Below are positions 54,340 to 64,000 of a stretch of 64,000 nt of DNA, in pieces. The stretch lies in contig JAHCVI010000003.1 in assembly GCA_019096155.1 (NCBI GenBank), forward strand, positions 2,728,001 to 2,792,000. Direction: 5' to 3'. The DNA is from Staphylotrichum longicolle (taxonomy: Eukaryota > Ascomycota > Sordariomycetes > Sordariales > Chaetomiaceae). The notes under the pieces are model-generated. The model worked only from the letters and a program-made list of their open reading frames with translations. It searched no databases and had not been told where the DNA came from. The translations under genes were made by a program, and so were the position numbers. Position 1 is the first letter of the stretch, and the number at the start of each line of letters is the position of its first letter.

Positions 54340-57300
54340 ATGACCCAAGCGCCCATGATCTCGGTGCCTCTCAAGGCCACCAACGAGATTGACTGGATCA
54401 GCCCGCTGAAGTCCTACATCCAAAACACCTACGGCGACGACCCCGAGCGATATGCTGAGGAATGCGCAACCCTCAACCGGCTACGGCAGGACATGCGGGG
54501 GGCTGGGAAGGACAGCACTGCTGGGAGGGATCTCTTGTACCGGTATTATGGTCAGCTCGAGCTGCTGGACCTGCGCTTTCCAGTTGATGAGCAACACATC
54601 AGGGTCTCCTTTACCTGGTGCGTATGACCCATAGGGCTCCTCCACTCCTGGTTCATTAGTTCTCGTTTTAACAACTCCTGTTCCAGGTTCGATGCCTTCA
54701 CACACAAAGCCACGGCGCAGTACTCGCTCGCGTTTGAAAAAGCCTCCATCATCTTCAACATCTCGGCCGTCCTGTCCTGCCATGCCGCCAACCAGGCGCG
54801 AAGCGAAGAGTCAGGCCTCAAGCAAGCATATCACTCATTCCAAGCGTCGGCCGGCATGTTCACCTACATCAACGAGAACTTCCTCCACGCCCCGTCTTCC
54901 GACCTGAGCAGAGACACGGTAAAGACGCTCATAAACATCATGTTGGCGCAGGCACAGGAGGTGTTTCTCGAGAAGCAGATCGCCGACCAGAAGAAGATTG
55001 GCCTCCTGGCGAAGCTGGCAAGTCAAGCAGCTACGCTCTATGGGCAGGCGCTTGAGGGTGTGCAGGACAACGTCACCAAGGCAATTTTCGAAAAGGTCTG
55101 GCTGTTGATGGTGCAGGCCAAGTTCAACCTCACAAGCTCTATTGCGCAATACTACCAGGCTCTCGCCGATGACGACGCGAACTCGCACGGTATGGCTGTT
55201 GCCCGTCTTCAGGTGGCCGAGAGCCATGCTCGCGAAGCCAACAAAATTGCCAGCAACTTCCCGAGCTCCATACCTCCAAGCTCCAACCTACCCGCTGAGT
55301 GCGGCACTCTCCTCGCCGAGATCACCAAGAGACATTTGGTGGCGGTTCAGCAAAAGCTCAAGGAGCTGACGAAAGACAACGACTTCATCTACCACCAGCC
55401 AGTGCCTGAAGGAGCCGGTGTCCCGGCCGTAGCCAAACTGCCCGCCGCAAAACCCATTCCGGTCAGCGAACTCTACGCAGGGCAGGACATTCAGAGGATT
55501 ACCGGGCCCGATCTGTTTGCAAAGATCGTACCACTGGCCGTTACCGAATCCGCAAGTTTGTACGACGAGGAGAAGGCGAAGCTAGTGAGAGCCGAAACGG
55601 AGAGGGTAGACACCGCCAACGGCGAGATGGCCGCCAGCCTGGACTACCTGAGACTACCCGGTGCTCTGCAGGTTCTGAAGGGGGGCTTTGACCAGGAGAT
55701 TCTGCCCGACGAGGACTTCCGAACATGGTGTGTTGACGTCGCCGATCACGAGGATCCAGCCAAGATATTCGACCATCTGCACGCGCAGAAGCAGGCGATT
55801 GTGGCGGCACTGGAGAGGAGTAGCAAGCAACTGGACATGGAGGAGAGCGTGTGCGAGAAGATGAGGTCCAAGTACGAATCAGACTGGACCCAACAGCCGA
55901 GTTCGCGGCTTACCTCCACACTGAGGGGCGATATTCGGAACTATCGGGAAGCTCTAGACGAAGCTGGCAGGAGCGACGGCCAGCTTGCGGCAAAGTTGCG
56001 CCAGAACGAAGCAGAGTTTCACGAAATGCGCTCTGCTGCCGAGAACGGCGAGGTCGATTCTCTGTTCCAACGGGCTGTGAAGAAGGTGCGCAAGTCGAGC
56101 TCAGCAAACAGCCCTTCGTCGGAACCAAACCTCCTGGACGCCGACTTTGACGATGGCGGGCCGAGCGTTGTGGATCAGATTGCCAAGGTGGAGGACATCC
56201 TGAAGAAGTTGAATCTTATCAAGAGGGAGCGCATTCAGGTGCTCAAGGACTTGAAAGAAAAGGTTTGTCGCTTGTTTGGAGTGTGATGGGACCCCAGCTA
56301 ACTGATCCAGGCACACAATGACGATATATCGCAAATCTTGATTCTAAACAAGAAGTCCATCGCCAACTACGAGCAGCAGTTGTTCCAGCAGGAGCTGGAG
56401 AAATACCGGCCATACCAAAATCGTCTGGTCCAGGCAACCCATAAGCAGGCTGCCCTGATGCGAGAACTGACAGTGGCCTTCAACGGCCTACTGCAGGATA
56501 AGAGAGTCCGGGCAGAACAAAGCAAGTACGAGTCCTTCCAAAGGCAGAGGGGCGCCGTCATCAGCAAGTACAAGCGGGCGTACCAGGAGTTTTTGGATTT
56601 GGAAGCTGGCCTACAGAGCGCAAAAACCTGGTACAAGGAGATGAAGGAGACAGTAGAGAGCTTGGAGAAGAACGTCGAGACCTTTGTCAACAACCGACGG
56701 TCCGAGGGCGCCCAACTTCTCAACCAGATCGAGGCGGACCGGGCAGCGAACAAGGGCGCGCAGGCTGCCCTGGAACAAGAGCGGCTCAGGGGCTTGATGG
56801 AACGCATGTCCGTGGAGCCGCCACCAACGTCACCACAGCCAACGTCTTCACGGCCAACCCCTGCGCCGTTGACGTTCAGCTCAGCGCCTCTGTACCCCAA
56901 GACAAACTTCGCAGGGCACTACCAACTCCCCAGCTCACCCCCACCCACGCAGACAACCGCCCCTCAGTCCTTTATGCAGCAGCCACCTCCCGGCCAGACC
57001 TTCACCTATAACCCCAGCTCCCACGGTCGCATTCCCGGCCCCGCCTCACCACCACCCACTCAGACAGCCTTCAACATCGGCCCCGTCCGCCCGGGCCCCG
57101 CCTCCCCGCCGCCAACGCAGACATCCTTTGGCCAGCAGGCGCGCTACAGCACCTACGGCAACCCGGCAGCCATGGCGCAGCAACCGCCACCGCAGCAGCA
57201 GCAGCACGCGGGTTTTGTCCCGCCCAACTTTGTGCCGCCTCCGCCTCCGCGGGACCCCCCACCGCTGGGTCCGCAGCAGACTGTGCATTATGGGTCGGAG

Positions 57301-57417
57301 TACTATACGGGCGATCCGAACGCTGGGCGGCCGGGGTCGGCGCAGCAGCATATGGGGGGCCATGGGCAGCAGGGGGGTCAGCAGGATCCGTGGGCGGGGT
57401 TGAGTGCTTGGAAATGA
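54340..57417 (+). CDS. BRO1: BRO1-domain vacuolar sorting protein (Bro1/Vps31)
   Basis: ESCRT-associated adaptor that binds Snf7 and recruits the Doa4 deubiquitinase at endosomes. Exons 54340-54617, 54687-56262 and 56311-57417 join in phase to 986 aa. The BRO1 domain (about 5-390) shows KATNEIDWISPLKSYI, LLDLRFPVDEQHIRVSFTW-FDAFTHKATAQ across intron 1, EKASIIFNISAVLS and the AQAQEVFLEKQ helix. A coiled-coil V domain (about 400-790) follows, then a Pro/Gln/Gly-rich tail with a repeated PASPPPTQT-like unit (three to four copies, about 850-905) and runs of Pro and Gln. The tail is likely the site for deubiquitinase binding, as in yeast Bro1 (family knowledge). It ends DPWAGLSAWK. Confidence 0.93.
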
Positions 57418-58115
57418 GTACGGGTTGGGGCGGAGCAGACTGCATGGAAGATTTGGGGGCTCAGGGGTGATAAGTGTTGGGGTGGTGAAGGTGTTCTTTA
57501 GGGTGGCGAGAAGAAGAGAGTTTGGATGAGTTGTTCCGGCCTCTGAGTAGAGTATGGGCGTGCAGGCATGGAGAGACCCGGCAAGATAGGATCGAGTGAG
57601 CTCAAGTAGTGAGGTGTGGAACGAAGGAGGAACATGCATTAGAGCCAATGAAAGCATGTCAAATAGGATATCCCGCTCCGCTGTTGAATAACCGTTGATG
57701 AGGTGGGCTGGTTCGTGACTGCCAGTTCATGATATTCAAAGCTTGGGATGAAACAGGTTTAAGGCTCTGTCTCTGGGCTGTATGTCGGAGAGGGCAGGAA
57801 TGTTGAGCCTTGCAAGGAGATACGCCCTCTCTGAAGTTCAGTGGTACACATCTGTCATGAAGGTAGACTTTGTTGACTCAACGCTTTGTATTGGTGTCTC
57901 AAGTCCGTTACATTAATTCAGGGGTGAAACCCCCTGTTCACGCCAACAAGAGTAAGAGCCAACTTCATATACATCGGGTCCTGGCTCTCACTCCACCTCA
58001 CTGAATCCTCGATATTCGCCCTTTCTTTTGGAAGGTGGTTTATATATTTCATGAAAACTATGAAGAATGTCCAAAACGATGCCGAATATCCGTATCTGTC
58101 TCCCAAGCTCAACAG
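57418..58115. other. Convergent 3' intergenic
   Basis: A 698-bp gap between the BRO1 stop and the HET gene stop. AT-richer than flanking exons. No gene seen. Confidence 0.4.
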
Positions 58116-60722
58116 TCAGATGATGTCGATAGTTCGGTCTTCCACATCCCTGAAGAATTGTGTGCCTCCAACTTTTCCCGCAGGCGATAAGAAAATTCCC
58201 ACTCGATAATACTCGCCTGGCTTCTCGGCCGGGTGGATGACGAGACCCCAGGCGTGTCGGTTGTGCTCATTGCTGCAGAGCACGCAAGTATTGAGCGAAC
58301 TGCGGTCGCTGCTCGTGACAATACTACCGCCATGTTCTGGAAACGTGTCTGAGATGTCCATTTCGGCCTTTGAAGATTGACTTCTGCAGCTTGTGTTGCC
58401 CAGATGGTCTTCGCCAGCCACCTTCGCACTCTCTCTCGTCCTCTTCCGCGTATTCCTCTTCCTTCTCCTTGTCCTCTCCGTCCTCTCCGTCCTCCTCGTC
58501 CTCTCCGTCCTCCTCGTCCTCTCCGTCCTCCTCGCCCTCTTCGTCTTCTTCGTCCTCTTCGTCCTCTTCGTCCTCTTCGTCCTCTTCGTCCTCTTCGTCC
58601 TCTTCGTCCTCTTCGTCCTCTTCATCCTCTTCGTCCTCTTCGTCGTATAAGCCGGGGGGTGCTCAGCAAGACAACACGAACCGGACAAGAGCAGCATCTC
58701 CAATTCTCCCCGTTCCACTGTTGTAGAATCGTGAACCCTGTCAAGACAGCAGTATGCGACGACGGCTCCATGACTGCACACTTTACAGATGCTCGTAATC
58801 ATCCTGTGTTGCCGCATCAGGACAAGATCCGCCGGTACGGTGAGCACTTTGCTCCTGATACGAATCGTGCCGCCTTCAACTTCCCCAAATTGGTTCAACT
58901 GAGAGCCCCTTAAAATGGTCCAGGCAATGACATCAGTATACTCCGGGCATAGGTGGTGATGATCTGAGAAGATGTTCCAACCAGGCAAGCCATACTCAAA
59001 GTATCCCAGCTGAGATGCCCAGGACCACGACGGCGCTCCCGAGGGGTTTGAGGTTCGGAGCGAGTCAAGGCGTTCCTCAAGGCTCGGCTCCTTCTGTACC
59101 TCTACACTGTGCCACAATAACCCGCGATGTATGTCTTTCTTCCACACACCCGCCAGATACGTGCCCCCTGCAAATTCAAAAATCTGTTTCGCAAATCCTG
59201 CCAGGGCTGGCAACCGGTCTGATTCGTAAGTGAGGTCCAGTGAAGCGTACATTGAGGCGGCACCCCGGAAACAGCCCGTACAGTTGGTCCCGGTTGAGTT
59301 GGCTAATCACGTGGCCGACCAATCTTCCCCGCCATCAACCATAATGGCCACTTCGCCGATTTCCGACTCGCGATGCTGGCCACACTCAAAGTACACCATG
59401 AGACTCCCGAACAGGAGCCTCCTAGCGGAGAGAATCTTCTCTTGAAAGACCCACCCACGCTTGTCCCATGGTGACCCCAAGATGTCAGTTGTTGAGCTGT
59501 CAACGATCCCGAGCATGTCGACCAAGCCTGTGGAGTAAAGAGTGTATGTGCCCCGCGCGGGTGGATGGAGCAAAGACTGGAAGTCAAAAGTGAAGGTGTG
59601 GTGGGAGCGGTCAAGGAAGCTTTGATGACAGTTGGGTGAAGATGAGACGCAGATGGTGAAGGCCGCGTGCCGATACACCTTGCCCACCAATTGGCTCTCT
59701 ATTTCCCAGTCGCTCGGGTCTGTCGGGTCCTGGATTATGCATAATGCGTCAACCCAGAGGTAGCGTACCTTGAGTGTCCTACAGACTGTCACGGCATCTT
59801 GCAAAACGGCTGACATGCCGAGGGTGGGGATGGCATGAAGTCTCTCCGGTAGGTTCGACGGGTCAGTTTTTGTCTGACTGGAAGCATCGGCTTCGTCCCC
59901 CCAGCAATAGCTCAGCGCAGCATATTGAACGAGTTCCGAGGGATTCAGTGTTCCGAGAGCGATTGCATCAGCCGTGATGATGAGATGCGGATCGGAGGCA
60001 GGGTTTGTCCCGAGATCAACCAATCTCGTGGGAAGAAAGGAGGTCTTTTCTGGAGGATGACATTTCGATGTACACATTTCAATGGTGCGTTTGAGAAACG
60101 AAATGTTATCGGGGCAAAGCGTTTCGGTTTCAGGCGGGTGAAAGAGACCCAACCATTTCGCAACCGCATCTATTTGACCTGTCAATACAGACACGCCTGA
60201 GTTGGTAAACACACGGGCCCGATCGTGGAAAGACATACTATCCTTGGAGTAGACCTTGAACTGAAGAATGCCACAGCTTTCGTAGACTTCATAGGCCCCA
60301 TGAGCAGATTGGAGCTCGACGTAGAACTCGTGAAGTCCTTCTTCAAGATCCAAATCCGTAGCCCCAATCCGGGGACCCCAACCATAAAACAGAAAGATCT
60401 TGACACTGTTTTGCGTTTCCAGAGCCTGTATCTTTTCTCGCAAGATAGCGGTGCGGACAAAGCCACAGAAACCACAACCCTGCGCAGCCGAGCTGGCCAG
60501 GTTGGGAAAGTCGGGTGAGGAGTCGGTTCGCTCTTGGGGAATCAGGAGCTTGAAAATTTCGGAATCAGGGCCGTTGACTCTTTCTCTGTGGAACCTCAAC
60601 TTCGGTAGTTCGTTGTTTGATGTCGGTCGAATAAACCCACCGGAACGCTCATCGTCAAACCGCAGGCCTTCACAGGCAGCACATAGCCTTGTCTTGTGCG
60701 TAGCATCAGGGTAATGAGACAT
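58116..60722 (-). CDS. HET-domain protein, interrupted by an in-frame TGA (likely pseudogene)
   Basis: Heterokaryon-incompatibility-type protein, 869 codons in one frame with a single TGA at 59309-59307. N-terminal half (471 aa): RLCAACEGLRF, AAQGCGFCGFV, then the HET domain with AALSYCWGDE (about 268-277), KVRYLWVDALCIIQD, YRHAAFTICVSSS and KRGWVFQEKILSARRLLFG. The second half continues in the same frame: MYASLDLTYESDRLPALAGFA, GLLWHSV and SWSWAS, the usual HET C-terminal motifs. Neither side has a phase-compatible GT-AG pair that would remove the TGA; the only AG nearby is in the wrong phase. A Lys-Arg-Thr repeat from a 9-bp minisatellite lies in the C-terminal half. It could be a pseudogene, a sequencing error, or two proteins. 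Confidence 0.75.
58458..58646. repeat. 9-bp minisatellite inside the HET gene
   Basis: Plus strand repeats GTCCTCTTC with eight perfect consecutive units from 58552 and further degenerate units on both sides (CTC/CCG variants). The plus strand is almost pure pyrimidine apart from one G per unit. Read on the coding minus strand it gives (Lys-Arg-Thr)n, becoming Arg-Arg-Thr-Glu-Arg-Thr units. Unit length is a multiple of three, so copy changes keep frame. Confidence 0.9.
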
Positions 60723-61997
60723 GTCGGAGAAAGGTCGCCTCCAGTATGTAGTAACAAAAAGACGGTGGTAAATGTCTTATTTTAGCAGCATAGCGGCACA
60801 CAATCTTCCAAGTTTTAGTTGAACGTGGTTGTTGTGCTCATGGTGAATGGCACCTCCAGGGCTGGCGTAGTTCAGATTACTTTCCTCCTGGGTTGGGCTG
60901 CCTAAGCCTGCGTTGGGCCGGAAACCGTGGTGTGGTGGCACAAGGCAGAGCAGCGCCGCACCGAGGCGGTGGCTGTGAAATGCAAGCGTTACGCTTCTGG
61001 TTGGCGACTAGCTCCGCGGGCACGTACACATATCATCTTCTTGAATTGGCTGTTCATGTCACGAGTTGGGCTCGAGCCCGAACGTCTGGGAGAATGGTTT
61101 CTCGGGATTCCGTCGCTGTGTTTCGTGCGTGGTTCATAGCTCAAATCCTTGGAAGAGCGCATCAATAGAAGGGACTTTCGAGGGGGACTTTTCGTCGGGA
61201 AAAATTTGCTCGGCTCACATGAACCCAGCACCTCTCTCAGTGGCTCTTGGGCCCTCAGAGCTTCCATGTGTTGCTGAAGAAGCCCAACCTTCAGTGGGAA
61301 TTTTGAGTTTGGTTGTTTATTATGTGGTAAGATATGGTAGATTGTGAGATGTTGAGAGTAGAAACGCTAAACTCTGGATAGCAACTGCCAGACAGCATGG
61401 CCAGCACTTTGATATCCTCGTCACGCCCCGTTTGGATGGCGTTGATGATCCCCCTAGGTCAGTATCTGGGATGGATCTAAAGTTGTACTCCCAAGGGACG
61501 GCCTCTGTTGAAACGCTTTTACCACTTTGACTAAAAGTGGATGGGACCCCAATTTCTTTTCTGTTGGAGCGTGTTTATTGTTTGCCCTTATGTTCTGACA
61601 GCCTCTGCCAAACTCAAGCAGAGGTAAACTTAGAAAGTTTCCGGAGAGAGAGAGCCCGTAGATGAAGGCAATAAAGGTCGTAAGACCCGCAGAAATCGCA
61701 GCCATCATCACTGCTACCATATTCGGCCCCGTAAACGCCGCTCGATGTCGCTTGATTTTAGGCCGGATGGCTAAGGTAACCACGTCTTGACTTCGGCCCA
61801 ATCTTCGTTGATTACCTAGTTAACATATCATGCCGTCTCAGTCTGACTCAAGATTCTCGGACATATCTCAGTATCAAAACCGCAGTGTCTATTTCTCAAA
61901 CCTCTAACCGTGCTAGAGAAGCTCGTCACCACTCTCTCCTCTTTAATTGTTGTCTACTCTCTTCTAAACTGCGACCATCACTCCGAACCCGCCCTCA
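60723..61997. other. Intergenic with one doubtful frame
   Basis: A 1.3-kb gap upstream of the HET gene. It contains the doubtful minus-strand frame at 61454-61801 listed separately. No other feature recognised. Confidence 0.4.
61454..61801 (-). CDS. Doubtful small hypothetical protein with one membrane segment
   Basis: A 115-codon frame with one hydrophobic helix (MVAVMMAAISAGLTTFIAFIYG) followed by a basic tail. No family was recognised. Just downstream on the same strand another frame (about 61450-61320, minus) reads IINAIQTGRDEDIKVLAMLSG, which looks protein-like, after a CTAG acceptor, but I found no donor in phase. It may be the end of a small spliced gene or a remnant. Confidence 0.25.
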   Translation of the reverse strand: MGRSQDVVTLAIRPKIKRHRAAFTGPNMVAVMMAAISAGLTTFIAFIYGLSLSGNFLSLPLLEFGRGCQNIRANNKHAPTEKKLGSHPLLVKVVKAFQQRPSLGSTTLDPSQILT

Positions 61998-62913
61998 CTA
62001 GTTCTGAATCCCCCGCCCCAACTCCTCAATCAACCCGGCAATCTTCACCGACACCTCTGTCGACCTCGGAATGTCATGCCCGCCCCTATGGTCATACAGC
62101 CTCCTATCGTCGCAAAAGTGCGCAAGCTGCAAACTCGCCGGCCACCTCGGGTCCTTGGCCCCAAAAATATGCGCCGTCGGGATCCCGATCCGCAAGTCCG
62201 GCGGCATCGCCGTAAAGTCCAGCCCAAACACATCGCTCTTGTCGGGCATCCTGTCCGGATTGTGCAGCAGCCCCTCCAGGTTGTCCCACAGCCCCACGCC
62301 CGGCCGGATCCGATCCAGATGCGCCGCCAGGTCAACCAGCGCCCCGGCCTTCTGGCTCATGAGCTTGCTCGTCAGATCGTTGATGGCCTTTGCGCGGTCC
62401 GGGATGGTCACGCCGAGGTCCTCGAGGGCGCGGAAGGGCATGCCGCCGCAGATGAAGACGGCGGCCTTGAAGGGGAGGGGCTGGTCGGGCGTCTCGCGCG
62501 CGTGGTAGAGGAGGTAGCTGCCGATGAGGGAACAGCCCTGCGAGAAGCCCATGAGGATGTCGAAGGGGCCGTGCGAGGAGATGTACTCCTCGAGGAACTG
62601 GTGGGCGCCGCGGATGCCGTTAACCGTCTGGTGCGTCCACCAAGCATAGTGGCCTGACTCGAAGAGGATGTCGGTGCCGGGGGCCGGGGCGCAGTGAAAG
62701 GGAGCGTCGATGAATTGGAAGGTGTAATGAAGGGGGAGTTTGCTGCGGAGGGCAACTGTTTGAAAAGGGGTGAGAGGTTAGTTATTGGTGGAAGATAGAG
62801 TGAATAATGGTTTCAAAGCCAGGATACGGACCTGTCTGCGTTTTGAAGATGTGGGCGCTGGTACCCATGCCGTGAAGGCCCAGGATGCGAATCTCCTTGG
62901 GCCGATCCGCCAT
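61998..62913 (-). CDS. FSH1-type serine hydrolase
   Basis: Alpha/beta-hydrolase of the FSH/OVCA2 family, small cytosolic serine esterases; relatives occur in polyketide clusters as hydrolases. Exons 62913-62832 and 62755-61998 join in phase to 279 aa, normal length. Seen: N-terminal strand ILGLHGMGTSAHIFKTQT, YTFQFIDAPFHCAPAPGTD, YAWW, nucleophile LMGFSQG with Ser near 99, FICGGMPF, PTAHIFGAKDPRW containing the catalytic Asp and RRLYDHRGGHDIPR with the catalytic His. No pathway partners lie next to it. The native substrate is unknown. Confidence 0.9.
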
Positions 62914-63515
62914 TGTTGCAGTGTTGCTAGGATGGCCTGATGATGTAGGTTTGATGCCGGGCTTGCGGTTTCCAGGCCTGTCTGCCGCTTTGAGCCCTTA
63001 TCTTGCTGTTTTCTTAGGCGCAGAGGGAGAAACAAGAACGATTTGGTTGATTTGGTTTGGGTCGTTTCCGGGCAGTTTCGCAGTGGCAGGAACCTTGACG
63101 GTCACTAGTGGGTGATGAGGCAGGAGCTCTCAGGGAAACTCAATAACGGCTTGGATTTGGCAGGTGCGTGTTGACGGAAAGTTGGGATGATTGTTTCTTT
63201 GCGCCTTGACAGACAGCTAAGCTTCTCGCGTGAGATGACTCGGGGTCCGTTTGGAGAGATCCGGACTCGGAAGGGCGCTGCGCCTCTCTTCGGCATCGGA
63301 CTCCGACGGCTCCGGAACCAGCCAAAGCGAGTCGGCACCAACTTGTTTCCCAGACTCTCATCATTACTCGACTATTTTTAGATGTTGAACAAGAAGCATC
63401 AAGCAGATCACGGGGATATCCGCCACACCTGCACCCCAGAAGTTATGTGGCGCACTCAGCTTCATTCGGCGATATCTAACCAAAATCTGATGCGTCAAGA
63501 CACCTTTTCTCACCC
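62914..63515. other. Intergenic, FSH1 promoter region
   Basis: A 602-bp gap between the FSH1-type start and the end of the ankyrin-repeat gene, both minus strand. No gene seen. Confidence 0.4.
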
Positions 63516-64000
63516 TCATCTCCCGTACCCGGCACCAGCAGAGACGTCCACTCCGCCGGCCTCCCGAGGAGCAGGAGCAGGAGCAGGCGAGGTCCACCAT
63601 CCCCTCCCGAAACCGCGGCCTCGGCCTCGGCCAAACTCCGGTCGAGGCCTCGCCAGTTCCTCCAAGTTCTTCTCCCGCCCCCGGCGCAGCTCCTGGCTCA
63701 TAGCCTCCTCAATCTCGGCTGCCGTACGCCCCTGGGCATCGCGCACGGTCGCGTCCGCCCCGGCGTCCAAGAGCAGCTCCTTGATGCGCGCGGCCCGGAG
63801 TGCGCTCCCGGTATGGGATATGCGTCTGGACTTGGGGTAGTCCTCTAGACACCGCCCGATAGCTGCCCAATGCAAGGGATGTCCGCCATGTTCATCCGTG
63901 GCGTCCGGGTCGGCGCCAAGGTGCAGAAGAGCTTGGATGGCAGCCGTGTTCCAGTTGTGCGCCGCCCTGTGCAGAGGTGTCGCCTTGTCCCCCCCGACAC
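63516..64000 (-). CDS. Ankyrin-repeat protein with RG-rich tail, 5' end off window
   Basis: C-terminal 160 codons of a protein whose start lies beyond the right edge. Ankyrin units seen: TPLHRAAHNWNTAAIQALLHLGADP, then PLHWAAIG and, after an insert with ALRAARIKELLLDAGAD, the unit ATVRDAQGRTAAEIEEA. The tail is basic and glycine-rich (PEFGRGRGRGFGRGWW) then Pro/Ala repeats (PAPAPAP). RG-rich tails often bind RNA or are arginine-methylated, but here this is only a possibility. Frame is continuous to the edge. Confidence 0.8.
   Translation of the reverse strand, partial: VGGDKATPLHRAAHNWNTAAIQALLHLGADPDATDEHGGHPLHWAAIGRCLEDYPKSRRISHTGSALRAARIKELLLDAGADATVRDAQGRTAAEIEEAMSQELRRGREKNLEELARPRPEFGRGRGRGFGRGWWTSPAPAPAPREAGGVDVSAGAGYGR

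Noticed and set aside
58370..58913. Poly-Ser and Pro/Leu/Arg repeat proteins on the plus strand over the minisatellite
   Set aside because: Produced by the 9-bp repeat in other frames; the minus-strand frame is continuous with HET motifs on both sides.

Overview
The window is nuclear DNA of a filamentous ascomycete, most likely a Sordariomycete (Sordariales/Chaetomiaceae-like; inference from protein flavour). Genes are spaced on both strands and carry many short introns (roughly 50-130 nt) with GTRNGT donors and CTAAC/CTGAC-type branch points. Fungus-specific families are present: HET, NACHT and patatin STAND proteins, Zn2Cys6 factors, GH125, MCD4, BRO1 and CTF1-like. All gene models were spliced by eye and checked for phase.

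Left part (1-12.5 kb): a NACHT-type STAND protein runs off the left edge. Next come a Dal5-type MFS transporter divergent from a FAD-dependent monooxygenase, a secreted alpha/beta hydrolase, an NmrA/AvfA-type NAD(P)-binding protein and a small SnoaL-like protein.

Centre-left (10.7-24.7 kb): an aromatic polyketide (emodin/questin/sulochrin-type) tailoring cluster. It has an AflS-like co-regulator and an AflR-like Zn2Cys6 activator in tandem, an ascomycete laccase, a questin-oxidase-type Baeyer-Villiger enzyme, a SAM methyltransferase and an EthD-type atrochrysone carboxylate decarboxylase. No polyketide synthase, thioesterase or anthrone oxygenase is present in the window. AflR-type half-site pairs, TCG-N5-CGA (one TCG-N5-CGG), lie about 170-210 bp upstream of the NmrA-like, SnoaL-like, laccase and EthD start codons, which supports one regulon.

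Middle (25-38 kb): an SMP-C2 lipid-transfer-like protein sits between two diverged copies of an intergenic repeat. It is followed by a complete patatin-NB-ARC-TPR NLR-like protein (1132 aa), a CmcJ/GA4-desaturase-family oxidoreductase and a beta-lactamase-fold serine hydrolase.

Right part (38-64 kb): mostly conserved housekeeping genes: GH125 exo-alpha-1,6-mannosidase, DNA polymerase delta subunit Pol32 (C-terminal PIP box), GPI ethanolamine phosphate transferase MCD4, a CTF1/Far-type Zn2Cys6 factor whose zinc cluster is split over micro-exons, and BRO1. The edge carries a HET-domain gene broken by one in-frame TGA and containing a 9-bp minisatellite, an FSH1-type serine hydrolase, and the end of an ankyrin protein with an RG-rich tail. 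Long stretches at 46.2-48.6, 51.9-54.3 and 60.7-62.0 kb show no convincing gene.
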